DNA of 64,000 nt, taken from NCBI GenBank assembly GCA_963725505.1, contig CAVRYN010000015.1, forward strand, positions 1 to 64,000, in the 5' to 3' direction. Origin of the DNA: Udaeobacter sp963725505 (lineage in GTDB: Bacteria > Verrucomicrobiota > Verrucomicrobiia > Chthoniobacterales > UBA10450). Shown here one piece after another: positions 1-8,483 of this stretch (its first letter is position 1; every line of letters starts with the position of its first letter). Below the pieces are notes generated by a model that was not told the DNA's origin, did no database searches, and worked only from the letters and a program-made list of their open reading frames with translations. Position numbers and translations under genes: made by a program.

Positions 1-8
1 AGACCTTA

Positions 9-18
9 GGGAGGAGGT
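9..18 (+). promoter_or_regulatory. Strong Shine-Dalgarno of the first gene
   Basis: A purine-rich GGGAGGAGGT lies six bases before the ATG at 25. It fixes the start of the regulator at 25 although about 40 residues precede the receiver domain. Confidence 0.7.
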
Positions 19-24
19 AGAGCC

Positions 25-831
25 ATGCAGATATTCCCCCCTAGTAAGCCAAAGATCAACGCTGTTACGACCCACCGCGACTGTGGGCCGGATCAGCCTT
101 CCCCAACAAAATCCCCGATTGATTCCCCGACGAAGTTGTTGGCAAAAATAAACGTGCTCATCATCCATCATGCGCCGCTCATCCGTTCTGGGTTGGTTGC
201 ACTGATTGACGCGAACGACCGCTTTGCTGTCTGCGCTCAGACGGATGATGCGCCAACGGCGCGCGAAATGTTTGTCCGACATCAACCGGAGCTGGTCGTT
301 CTCGGACTGATCTTGAATCACGGAAGCGGCATCGAGTTAATCAAGGACTTTCGGAGATTGAATAACGCAGCTCGAATGCTTGTGCTCTCGGCGTACGAAG
401 ACGCATTGTCTATTCAGCGCGCATTCCGCGCCGGAGCGCACGGATATCTAGCGCTGGTAGATGATGCGCCGGAAGTCTTGCAAGCGCTTGATCGGATCTC
501 AGCCGGTTATCTCTACGCGAGCGAAAGGGTGACCCGCCGCCTTTTGAAAAGTCTCGCGACCAACGAGATTGAGCCCGCGCGCTCGGAGGTGAAACCGCTG
601 AGCGACCGCGAGCTACAAGTCTTTTCGTTAATTGGGCGCGGCTTTGGTGCCTCACGGCTGGCAACTGAATTGCACCTGAGCGTGAAGACGATCGAAACGC
701 ACCAGGCGCACATCAAGGAAAAGCTCGGATTACACAGCGCGGCCGAGCTCAGCGACAAAGCTGCGCGTTGGATGCTCCATTCGATACCGCGGACCCGGCA
801 ATTAAAAAAGTTGTTGAAAACGCCGGCCTGA
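25..831 (+). CDS. LuxR/NarL-type regulator with degenerate receiver domain
   Basis: A 268-residue DNA-binding protein of NarL/FixJ layout. After a Pro/Thr-rich head (1-42) comes a receiver-like fold (about 43-155), then a LuxR-type helix-turn-helix (about 190-255) with the typical LSDRELQVF and SVKTIETHQAHIKEKL segments. The receiver lacks the usual phosphorylation residues: the acidic pair is His48-His49, the phosphoacceptor Asp position is Gly94 (VVLGLIL), and the conserved Lys is Leu144 (GYLAL). Ser122 of the switch region is kept. The inference is a transcription factor not controlled by ordinary aspartyl phosphorylation. No histidine kinase is seen beside it. The start is supported by a very strong ribosome binding site. 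Confidence 0.85.
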   Translation: MQIFPPSKPKINAVTTHRDCGPDQPSPTKSPIDSPTKLLAKINVLIIHHAPLIRSGLVALIDANDRFAVCAQTDDAPTAREMFVRHQPELVVLGLILNHGSGIELIKDFRRLNNAARMLVLSAYEDALSIQRAFRAGAHGYLALVDDAPEVLQALDRISAGYLYASERVTRRLLKSLATNEIEPARSEVKPLSDRELQVFSLIGRGFGASRLATELHLSVKTIETHQAHIKEKLGLHSAAELSDKAARWMLHSIPRTRQLKKLLKTPA

Positions 832-1088
832 TTTTGACTCCGAGTTACAAAAACGCGGACACAACGAGTCAATTCTTAAGAAGATTGACATCCGTCATGG
901 AAGGATGGAACGGAAGCCGATTCACGCTGCATTGAGCGTTCAAAGTTCACTTCCTTGGTATCGAGACATTCTGGGGCCAATCGATTTTGCAAGAGACTCA
1001 AAAGCCGCCGACGCCGAAAACGCTCCGGTTCATTGTGATATTCATTTTCGCCGCCAGAAAAACCAGCTTAGACTCCACCAAACATGGC

Positions 1089-1175
1089 GCCGATGTGGCG
1101 GAATGGTAGACGCAACGGACTTAAAATCCGTTGGGCCATAAAAGGCCCGTGCCGGTTCGAGTCCGGCCATCGGCA
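1089..1175 (+). tRNA. tRNA-Leu (anticodon UAA)
   Basis: An 87-nt cloverleaf. The acceptor arms GCCGATG (1089-1095) and CATCGGC (1168-1174) pair fully and the discriminator is A1175. The anticodon stem ACGGA/TCCGT encloses loop CTTAAAA with anticodon TAA at 1122-1124. The long variable arm is typical of tRNA-Leu, and the T-arm holds GGTTCGAGTCC. The 3' CCA is not encoded. Confidence 0.95.
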
Positions 1176-1197
1176 AGTTGAATTGCGAAGTGCGGAT

Positions 1198-1223
1198 CCG
1201 CCTTCGCCGAGGCTACGGCGGAC
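1198..1223 (+). repeat. Dispersed GC-rich palindromic repeat, copy 1
   Basis: A CCGCCTTCGCCGAGGCTACG-type sequence recurs at 31735-31776. It lies between tRNA-Leu and the FMN reductase and would be translated if the reductase were started at 1178, which argues for the later start. Confidence 0.6.
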
Positions 1224-1273
1224 AGGTTGCGGATTGCAGATTGCAACAAGGCGAAGGCTCGATATCAGACAAG

Positions 1274-1855
1274 ATGGAGATGTCAGCCAATTCGGAACGC
1301 CCGCTTTTTGTTCCAGTGATTCTGGGGACCGCTCGGCAGGGGAGGCAGAGCGAACAGGTCGCGCGTTTTGTTTTTGAGCAAACGAAGAAGCGCACAGATG
1401 TGGAGACGGAGCTGATCGACGTGAGGGCGCTTCCGATGCGGCTCGATGATGCCGGCGAGCAAATGAAAGATCCGGCGTTCTCGGCGACGATCGAGCGGTG
1501 CGACGGAATCATCCTCGTTGTACCGGAATACAATCATGGCTATCCCGGACTTCTAAAGCATGCGCTGGACATGAATTTGAAAGAATACATTCACAAGGCG
1601 GTCGGGATTTGTGGTGTCTCGGCAGGCGCATTTGGCGGCGCACGCGTGATTGAAAATCTGCTGCCAGTAATGCGGGAACTGGGACTCGTTACAATCTTCG
1701 AGGACGTCAACTTCGCCAAAGTCGGCACCCTTTTCGATGATCGTGGAAATTTGCTCGATCAAAATTTCATTCGGCGGATCGACACTTTCTTGAACGAGCT
1801 GATTTGGATGGCGCGAGTGCTGCGTTACGGTCGCGAAAAGATCGCGCCGGTCTGA
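1274..1855 (+). CDS. NADPH-dependent FMN reductase family protein
   Basis: A flavodoxin-fold reductase of about 193 residues. It opens with the FMN-phosphate loop (VPVILGTARQGRQSEQVARFV) and has the family VVPEYNHGYPGLLKHALD segment that contacts FMN, then GVSAGAFGGARV. Members reduce FMN, quinones, azo dyes or chromate; the substrate here cannot be read. Translation could open at GTG 1178, but that head is repeat DNA, so ATG 1274 or 1280 is preferred. The stop TGA overlaps the next gene's ATG (TGATG), implying translational coupling to the glycosyltransferase. Confidence 0.85.
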   Translation: MEMSANSERPLFVPVILGTARQGRQSEQVARFVFEQTKKRTDVETELIDVRALPMRLDDAGEQMKDPAFSATIERCDGIILVVPEYNHGYPGLLKHALDMNLKEYIHKAVGICGVSAGAFGGARVIENLLPVMRELGLVTIFEDVNFAKVGTLFDDRGNLLDQNFIRRIDTFLNELIWMARVLRYGREKIAPV

Positions 1856-3357
1856 TGCGGTCGCGTTCTGGGTCTTGGCGCAGCGACAACGCGATTGTTA
1901 TTTACATCGCTGCCGCTACGCTTCTTGCGCATCTGCTGACCGGCGATCGTTACGGATTTCACCGGGACGAGCTAGCCACGCTGAATGATGCTCGCCATCT
2001 GGCTTGGGGCTACGTCGCGTACCCGCCGGTGACGCCGTTCTTTGGCCGAATTTCTCTTTTGCTGTTTGGGACTTCGCTGACCGGGTTCCGTTTTTTTGCG
2101 GCGCTGGCGGACGCGATTGCAGTTTTTCTGGCCGGTTTGATCGCGCGCGCGCTGGGCGGCGGCCGCCGTGCACAACTGCTGGCGACGCTCGCCGCCGTGC
2201 CGTTCTGCCTTGCGGCTGGCACGCTGATGCAATACGTATCGTTCGATTACCTCTGGTGGGTGCTCGTCAGTTATCTCCTGGCGCGTGCATGTCGATCTAT
2301 CGATCCGCGATGGTGGATCGGGATTGGCGTAGCGATCGGCTTCGGCATGCTCACTAAATACAGCATCCTGGCATGCGTCGCCGGCGTCGGCATAGGCGTT
2401 CTTTTCACACACTTACGCCAGCATCTCAGAAACAAATGGCTCTGGCTTGGCGCCGGATTGGCGATCCTCATTTTTCTACCGAACCTGATTTGGCAGCTCC
2501 AGCATCAATTCATCTCGCTCGATTTTCTCCGGCACATTCACGAGCGGGACGTGAGAATCGGCCGCACCAAAGATTTTCTGCCCGACCAATTACTCTTGAA
2601 CTTGTTCGCGGCTCCTCTCGCACTGGTCGGGCTCTGGTTTTATTTCTTCTCGCGAGCCGGGCGAAACTTCCGCGCACTTGGCTGGATGTATGTCACGGCC
2701 TTTTTCCTATTTCTGGTGGCCCGAGGACGCGGATACTATTTGGCGCCGGTCTATCCGGTACTTTATGCCGGAGGCGCGGTTTGGGTGGAGCAACTGCTCC
2801 AACAACGGCGAGCCACGATTGCACTTCCGGCTTGGGCGCTGAGCTGGACTGCGCTCGCCGTTAACATTCTCGTTGTCGCCGCCTACATGCTGCCGATCGC
2901 GCCGATTAACTCATCGTGGTGGCATCGCATGGTCGCGCTGAACAGCGATTTCGCCGAAGAGATAGGTTGGCCTGATTTGGTGGAAATCATCGCCAGCGTC
3001 CGCGATTCGCTGCCGGAGCATGAGCGAGTGCGTTTGGGGATTCTGGCGGCGAACTACGGCGAAGCGGGCGCGATCGATCTCTATGGCCCGGCTTACGGAC
3101 TGCCACAGGCGATCAGCGGGATCAACTCCTACTGGGCGCGCGGTTACGGCGATCCGCCGCCCGAAACACTAATCGTGGTCGGCTTCTCGCGCGAATTCGT
3201 CGAGCGCAACTTCGCGGAATTCCAGGTCGTGGCGAAATCGACCAATCGCTATAATGTCGCGAACGAGGAAACGACGAATCACCCGGACATTTATGTTTGC
3301 CGTCGCCTGAACAGGCCGTGGTCAGAATTCTGGCGCGGCTTCCAACGATTTGGATGA
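1855..3357 (+). CDS. Membrane glycosyltransferase, ArnT/PMT-like (GT39/GT83)
   Basis: A protein of about 500 residues with roughly ten hydrophobic segments. The first periplasmic loop carries the hallmark HRDEL acidic motif and LAWGYVAYPPVTPFFGR, seen in polyprenyl-phosphate-sugar-dependent transferases such as ArnT and PMT. Such enzymes move a lipid-linked sugar to lipid A, protein or glycan on the outer face of the inner membrane; the acceptor is unknown. It overlaps both neighbours (TGATG upstream, ATGA downstream), suggesting one transcript with the FMN reductase and the release-factor-like gene. Confidence 0.8.
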   Translation: MRSRSGSWRSDNAIVIYIAAATLLAHLLTGDRYGFHRDELATLNDARHLAWGYVAYPPVTPFFGRISLLLFGTSLTGFRFFAALADAIAVFLAGLIARALGGGRRAQLLATLAAVPFCLAAGTLMQYVSFDYLWWVLVSYLLARACRSIDPRWWIGIGVAIGFGMLTKYSILACVAGVGIGVLFTHLRQHLRNKWLWLGAGLAILIFLPNLIWQLQHQFISLDFLRHIHERDVRIGRTKDFLPDQLLLNLFAAPLALVGLWFYFFSRAGRNFRALGWMYVTAFFLFLVARGRGYYLAPVYPVLYAGGAVWVEQLLQQRRATIALPAWALSWTALAVNILVVAAYMLPIAPINSSWWHRMVALNSDFAEEIGWPDLVEIIASVRDSLPEHERVRLGILAANYGEAGAIDLYGPAYGLPQAISGINSYWARGYGDPPPETLIVVGFSREFVERNFAEFQVVAKSTNRYNVANEETTNHPDIYVCRRLNRPWSEFWRGFQRFG

Positions 3358-3737
3358 CTACGATTGAAGAACGGCTGCGCAAGCTCGGCATTCGCGATGC
3401 CGATCTGGAAGAGACGTTTGCGCGTTCCAGCGGGCCTGGCGGGCAAAACGTGAATAAGGTCGCAACTGCTGTGACGCTGCGTCACCGGCCGACCGGCATT
3501 AGCGTAACCGTGCAGGATTCGCGTTCGCAAGCAATGAACCGCAAGCTGGCGCGAGAACGCTTGCTGGATGCCATCGAGAGTGCTCGAGAAAAGCGCCGCG
3601 CTGCGGAAATTGCGGAGCGTGAAAAGATGCGTCGCAGAAAATCGCCCCGGCCACGTGCGCTCAAGAGGAAAATCCTGGAGGAAAAACGCAAGCGTGGCGA
3701 GCTAAAAAAGCAGCGAGCGAAAATCGAGTTCGATTAA
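3354..3737 (+). CDS. Release-factor-like peptidyl-tRNA hydrolase (ArfB-type domain)
   Basis: A 127-residue protein with the class I release factor GGQ motif (SSGPGGQNVNK) followed by the domain's TAVTLRHRPTGI strand and a long, very basic C-terminal helix rich in Arg/Lys. It has no codon-recognition domain. ArfB-type proteins bind stalled ribosomes through the basic tail and hydrolyse peptidyl-tRNA with the GGQ loop. The ATG at 3354 overlaps the upstream stop by four bases, so this start is preferred to the longer reading from 3297. The minus-strand gene begins to converge only 2 bp after the stop. Confidence 0.85.
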   Translation: MTTIEERLRKLGIRDADLEETFARSSGPGGQNVNKVATAVTLRHRPTGISVTVQDSRSQAMNRKLARERLLDAIESAREKRRAAEIAEREKMRRRKSPRPRALKRKILEEKRKRGELKKQRAKIEFD

Positions 3738-3739
3738 CA

Positions 3740-4702
3740 TCACCAAAGTAGATTTTGTAAGACTCGAATTCTGTTCTCGGTCAGTTTCGATTTCTCCTCA
3801 GCCGAATGCGCGGCATCACGAGTTTCTAACCACGCAATTTGCTCCTGCTTCACTCTGGCAAAACGATCAGGCGGCAGCACGAACCGGACAGCATCGTAAA
3901 CGTCGTTCATTCTTCTATCGAGCGCGTCTGCTTTTTCTTCTTCAGATGAAAAGACTGTGCCGCTAAAGTTGTCCGGCACTTGTGCCGAATCGGCGGCGGC
4001 GATCATGTGCTTGGCGAAGTCGTCTTGGTAGGCGCTTTCAAGCGCGTCGTCTTGTTCGGAACCGATCGAACGCGCATCCGTTGTAATCCATTTTTTCGAT
4101 GCAAGATCAAAGGTTCCCTGAAATAACGCGTAGTAAGTCTTTACGTCCTCAAACTGTTTTGGATTGTTAGAGCTCAGGGCGCGAACGCGCATTTTTCGAT
4201 CGGGACTCAACCGGAAATACAGAGTGGCCTCTCCGGTGATCTCGGAATCGTGTGATTGCTTCCGGATCACCGAATCGAGTGATTTTTGGATGCGCTCACC
4301 AATATCGGTTTGAGTAAAACTTGAATCCTTCGGTTCGAGAATCGAGCTTGAAGCGAAACCGAATCGACCCCAATCGGTTACCACGCCCCATTTCGAGTCT
4401 GGCGCCCACGCTGCGGTTAGATCGCGATGGTTTTGTCCCTCGAAATAATCTGTCCCCCGGATTTCGCCGAGCGTTTGCCGCGTCTGTAAATTTGCCAGGT
4501 AGGTGGTGTTTCCCTCCGTCTGATCTTGGTCGATCGCAGCTTCCTTTGATAGCACGAGAACTGCATAGCGCCCATCGGGCGATTCGGAATCCTTGTGCAC
4601 AATGTAATTCTGCGGCCAATCACCGCCTGCAACGGTTCTTGATGCGGTGATGATTAAAGTCAGCGCGAAAAAGACAATCAAAACTCGCCACGTAAGACGC
4701 AC
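3740..4702 (-). CDS. Secreted protein with C-terminal LprI-like domain
   Basis: A 320-residue protein with an N-terminal signal peptide (about 1-25, ending near VAGG). The central part (30-210) resembles a WD/beta-propeller fragment (SPDGRYAVLVLS, WAPDSKWGVV). The C-terminal about 80 residues match the LprI/DUF1311 pattern: LDRRMNDVYDAV, then LPPDRFARVKQEQIAWLETRD. LprI-type domains include lysozyme inhibitors, but the typical cysteines are absent here, so that role is not asserted. It converges with the release-factor-like gene. Confidence 0.6.
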   Translation of the reverse strand: MRLTWRVLIVFFALTLIITASRTVAGGDWPQNYIVHKDSESPDGRYAVLVLSKEAAIDQDQTEGNTTYLANLQTRQTLGEIRGTDYFEGQNHRDLTAAWAPDSKWGVVTDWGRFGFASSSILEPKDSSFTQTDIGERIQKSLDSVIRKQSHDSEITGEATLYFRLSPDRKMRVRALSSNNPKQFEDVKTYYALFQGTFDLASKKWITTDARSIGSEQDDALESAYQDDFAKHMIAAADSAQVPDNFSGTVFSSEEEKADALDRRMNDVYDAVRFVLPPDRFARVKQEQIAWLETRDAAHSAEEKSKLTENRIRVLQNLLW

Positions 4703-4813
4703 AGTGAGGATGGTAACTGATTCTCATCCTCGCCAAAGAGAAGAATTCTCGTCTCTAATACATCTGGCGAAGCGACTTGTGACGAATTGTTGTTGAACAG
4801 CCAATTCAATATC

Positions 4814-4963
4814 ATGAAAAAATCGATCATTCTCATTTCTGCGCTTTCGGTGGTCGGCTTAATGCTGGTGTCTTGTTCAAGCGAACCCGAGACGACCACA
4901 ACTACAACGCGTCAAACTACTGTGACTGCGCAGCCGCCGACGCCGATTACGACGACCACATGA
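4814..4963 (+). CDS. Small threonine-rich lipoprotein
   Basis: A 49-residue reading frame with a lysine start (MKKS), a hydrophobic stretch and the lipobox LVSC (Cys21), followed by a short tail rich in Thr and Pro ending in four Thr. It fits a lipid-anchored periplasmic or outer-membrane peptide. Its Thr-rich character resembles the linker of the secreted protein at 46975. It lies alone between a divergent LprI-like gene and the gyrA 3' end. Function unknown. Confidence 0.6.
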   Translation: MKKSIILISALSVVGLMLVSCSSEPETTTTTTRQTTVTAQPPTPITTTT

Positions 4964-5097
4964 CACACTCTTCAAACGGCTACTGATTGAGGCGTGGCAA
5001 GCATCCGTCTGTGAGGTGACCGGCGTCTGCCTTGTAAGTTAATACCGCTTTTCGACAGGTAAGCAGCCCGCCCGACGCCACAGTCAAGATGGCTGCG

Positions 5098-7698
5098 TTA
5101 CGATTTCTCTGCTGGCTCTTCGGCGGCTTGCGCTTGTTCTTCTTCCACGTCACTGACCACAGGCGCGATGGCTTGCAGTTTCTCGCCGTTGCGCAGGTCC
5201 ATCAATTTTACGCCCATGGTGTTGCGGCCGGTCTCGCGGATTTCTTTAACGCGAGTGCGGACCATCTGACCTTTGTTCGTGATTAACATGATCTCGTCGG
5301 TCTCGCGCACGGTGAGCGCGCCGACGACGTTGCCGGTCTTTTCTCCAGTCTTCATGGTGATAATGCCTTTGCCGCCGCGCGATTGCCGCCGGTAATCATC
5401 GAACGGCGTGCGCTTGCCGATTCCATTTTCGCCCGCCACGAGCAGCATGGCGCTCGGATCGACGATGGCAATGGCCACGACAAGATCGCCTTTCTCCGGA
5501 CGAATTCCCCAAACGCCGACGGTGTTGCGGCCCTGATCGCGCAGTTGTTCTTCATGGAAGCGCAAGCTCATTCCATCTTTCGTGATAAGGACGATCTCGT
5601 TGTTGCCATTTGTTAGTTTCGCGTCGATCAAACGGTCGTCTTCTTCGATTTGAATGGCGATGATGCCGCCGCGCCGGACGTTCGCGTAATCGGACAGATT
5701 CGATTTTTTGACGATGCCAGACTCCGTCGCGAAAACGATGTGCAGATTTTCATCCCACGTTTGATCGATAGCGTTCGGGCCCGTGCCGGATTTTTTGGAT
5801 TGGACGCGAATTGTAGCCGCGATTTTTTCATCGGGCTTGAGCTCGAGAATATTTGCGATCGAGCGGCCTTTCGCAGCGCGCCCCATCTCGGGGATTTCGT
5901 AAACCTTTTCCACGTAAGCGCGTCCCGTCGCGGTGAAGAACATCAGATAATCGTGCGTGGTAGCGGTGAAAAGGTGCTCGACGAAATCGCCTTCTTCCTG
6001 CTCAGTAGCGCCTTCGCGCGTCGCCATGCCGATCACGCCTTTACCGCCACGGCGTTGCGCGCGAAACGCGCTGACGGCAGTGCGCTTGATAAAACCGCCA
6101 TGCGTGATGCTGATGATGCAGCCCTCATTGGCAATGAGGTCTTCCATATTGATCTCTGCTTGGTCAGGGACGATTTCCGTCAGACGCGGCGAACCGTATT
6201 TGTCGCGGATTTCGCGCAATTCCTTTTTAATGATGGTGAATACGCGCTGCTCTTTCGCCAGAATATCGCGAAGGTCCCTGATCGATTCGATTACGTCCTT
6301 GTATTCCGTCTCGATCTTCTCCCGCTCGAGTCCGGTCAGCTGATACAAACGCAGGTTGAGAATCTCGTCGGCCTGCTGTTCGCTGAACGCGTAACGGCCT
6401 TCCGTCAGTCGGGCCGGATTACGAATGACGATCCCGATTTGCTCGACCTGTCTTTTGGTGAACTCAAATGCGAGAAGTTTCACTCGGGCCTCGTCGCGAT
6501 TGGCCGATTCGCGGATGATTCGGATGAATTCGTCGAGATTCCGCAGCGCAATCAGATAACCTTCCAGGGTTTCAGCGCGCTCTTCGGCTTTGCGCAATTC
6601 AAAACGCGTGCGGCGCAAAACTACTTCGCGGCGATGCTCGATATAAGCCGCGTTGGCTTCCTTGAGTGAGAGCAGCTTCGGCCGGCCGTGGTCGATCGCC
6701 AGCATGATCACCGCAAACGAACTCTCCAACGCAGTGTGCTTGTACAGGTTGGCGATAATGACTTTCGGGTTGGCGTCGCGCTTGAGCTCGATGACAATGC
6801 GCGTGTTTTCATCCGACTGATCGCCCACGTAACTGATGTCGGTGAGCACCTTTTCGTTCACCAATTGCGCGATGCGCTCGACCAGCGTGGCGCGGTTTAC
6901 GCCGTACGGAATTTCCGTGATGACGATTTGCTCGCGGCCGCCTTTGAGCTCTTCAACGCCGGCTTTGCCGCGCACCTTCATGCTGCCCCGGCCAGTCTCG
7001 AAATATTGGCGAATCCCATTGACGCCGCAGAGGACGCAGCCGGTAGGAAAATCGGGTCCCTTCACCTGCTTCATCAACTCGTCTAGTGTGATGTCCGGGT
7101 TATCGATCTGCGCGCAAATTCCATCGATGACTTCGGCGAGATTGTGCGGCGGAATATTGGTCGCCATACCGACGGCAATTCCGGTGCCACCGTTTACGAG
7201 CAGATTCGGAAACGCGGCCGGGAAAACGGTCGGCTCAGTGCGCGTCTCGTCGTAATTCGGGACAAAATCGACCGTGTCCTTGTCCATGTCGGTCATGAGC
7301 GCGGCGCCGAGATGCGTCATGCGCGCCTCGGTGTAACGCATCGCTGCCGGCGGATCGCCTTCGACCGAACCGAAGTTGCCCTGGCCATCGACTAGCCGCT
7401 CGCGCATCGCCCACGGCTGAGCCATGTGCACGAGGGTGGGGTAGATCACTGCTTCGCCATGCGGATGATAATTACCGCTGGTGTCGCCGCAGATTTTTGC
7501 GCACTTGCGATGTTGCCGTCCCGGGAACAACGACAAATCGTGCATCGCGTAAAGAATTCTTCTTTGCGATGGCTTGAGGCCGTCGCGCGCGTCCGGCAGC
7601 GCGCGAGAGATGATCACCGACATCGAGTAATCGAGGAACGATCTCGATACTTCCTCTGCCACGTTCACCGGCTCGATTTTTTCGTTGGCGTTATACAT
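5098..7698 (-). CDS. gyrA: DNA gyrase subunit A
   Basis: 866 residues, full length. GyrA breaks and rejoins DNA as A2B2 with GyrB, introducing negative supercoils with ATP. Visible are the catalytic Tyr122 in AAMRYTEARM, the winged-helix/tower segments, the GyrA-box QRRGGKG, which separates gyrase from topoisomerase IV, and a C-terminal beta-pinwheel. Numbering matches E. coli to Tyr122. In the quinolone region GEAVIYPT the usual Ser83 is Ala and Asp87 is Pro. It starts 3 bp after the sulfotransferase stop, in one minus-strand unit with gyrB. Confidence 0.97.
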   Translation of the reverse strand: MYNANEKIEPVNVAEEVSRSFLDYSMSVIISRALPDARDGLKPSQRRILYAMHDLSLFPGRQHRKCAKICGDTSGNYHPHGEAVIYPTLVHMAQPWAMRERLVDGQGNFGSVEGDPPAAMRYTEARMTHLGAALMTDMDKDTVDFVPNYDETRTEPTVFPAAFPNLLVNGGTGIAVGMATNIPPHNLAEVIDGICAQIDNPDITLDELMKQVKGPDFPTGCVLCGVNGIRQYFETGRGSMKVRGKAGVEELKGGREQIVITEIPYGVNRATLVERIAQLVNEKVLTDISYVGDQSDENTRIVIELKRDANPKVIIANLYKHTALESSFAVIMLAIDHGRPKLLSLKEANAAYIEHRREVVLRRTRFELRKAEERAETLEGYLIALRNLDEFIRIIRESANRDEARVKLLAFEFTKRQVEQIGIVIRNPARLTEGRYAFSEQQADEILNLRLYQLTGLEREKIETEYKDVIESIRDLRDILAKEQRVFTIIKKELREIRDKYGSPRLTEIVPDQAEINMEDLIANEGCIISITHGGFIKRTAVSAFRAQRRGGKGVIGMATREGATEQEEGDFVEHLFTATTHDYLMFFTATGRAYVEKVYEIPEMGRAAKGRSIANILELKPDEKIAATIRVQSKKSGTGPNAIDQTWDENLHIVFATESGIVKKSNLSDYANVRRGGIIAIQIEEDDRLIDAKLTNGNNEIVLITKDGMSLRFHEEQLRDQGRNTVGVWGIRPEKGDLVVAIAIVDPSAMLLVAGENGIGKRTPFDDYRRQSRGGKGIITMKTGEKTGNVVGALTVRETDEIMLITNKGQMVRTRVKEIRETGRNTMGVKLMDLRNGEKLQAIAPVVSDVEEEQAQAAEEPAEKS

Positions 7699-7701
7699 CG
7701 G

Positions 7702-8475
7702 CTAAATTTGCGCAAGTGCGCTGGAACGTTCTTTAAGAAAACGTTCTTCCCAGGTGTAAGAGTTTTCGTCGGATTGTTTGATAGTCACAGGCGCACCGAT
7801 GCGAATTCGGCGCGGCAGAGAAATGTTCAGAAAATCCAGGACTCCGCGAATTGTTCCTTCGTAATCTGTGCAAAGCTTTTCGTACTCGACGCGGAACGGG
7901 TCGATGCCGATCTGGTGAAAAAAGCGATCCCAAATTTTCTCCTGCTGCTCGCCCTCTCTTAAACATTGCTCAATCAAGTTCGCGTTGAACTGCGGATCTG
8001 CTTGAGCGCTTTTACCTTCCTGCACCTTCCAAAGATTCGTCTGAACCGCGCGGGCCTTCGACAATGCCTGCCGCAGCTTATTTCTCCGGACAATGTACAC
8101 GGCCTGGAGGCGCGGGAATGCATTACACAAAAGATCGATATCGGATGTCGCCGCGTCGCCGAATGATCGAGTCTCACGCAACCGGGCGAGAAAATCGTGC
8201 AAATACCAGCTCATCAATTTAAAGCCGAACACTTCGTTTGAGGTTACCGTGGCGTTGGTGATGTCTCGAACGTAGGCAGCGAAATCGCCGGCCGATTTCA
8301 GTCGATGCAGGGCCGAGAAATGCGCCACGGATGCACGCAGAAAAAACTGCTTTGGTCGGCCCGCACGTCGCGTGGCGTGCAGCCCGTCCGACAGCAGATT
8401 GCTGCCCGAACGCGGAATAGCGCAGATCACGTAACAACGACGAGGATGGCGCAGATTGTGAAACAGACCGCCCAT
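7702..8475 (-). CDS. Stf0-like sulfotransferase lodged between gyrB and gyrA
   Basis: A 257-residue cytosolic protein. The 5'-phosphosulfate-binding loop is seen as CAIPRSGSNLLSDGL near the N-terminus, and a 3'-phosphate-type segment IVRRNKLRQALSKARAVQTNLW lies mid-protein. These fit PAPS-dependent sulfotransferases of the Stf0 group, known for sulfating trehalose or other glycans. The substrate cannot be read. It sits 8 bp after gyrB and 3 bp before gyrA, so it is probably cotranscribed with gyrase although no functional link is known. Confidence 0.75.
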   Translation of the reverse strand: MGGLFHNLRHPRRCYVICAIPRSGSNLLSDGLHATRRAGRPKQFFLRASVAHFSALHRLKSAGDFAAYVRDITNATVTSNEVFGFKLMSWYLHDFLARLRETRSFGDAATSDIDLLCNAFPRLQAVYIVRRNKLRQALSKARAVQTNLWKVQEGKSAQADPQFNANLIEQCLREGEQQEKIWDRFFHQIGIDPFRVEYEKLCTDYEGTIRGVLDFLNISLPRRIRIGAPVTIKQSDENSYTWEERFLKERSSALAQI

Positions 8476-8483
8476 CGCGAAAT

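Noticed and set aside
905..1141. Open frame of 78 codons overlapping tRNA-Leu
   Set aside because: Its 3' half is the tRNA gene itself and the composition is not protein-like; 832-1088 holds no other supported gene.
5650..6669. Long plus-strand frame of 339 codons opposite gyrA
   Set aside because: It lies wholly within the conserved gyrA coding region and has no recognisable domain; an antisense by-product of codon usage.
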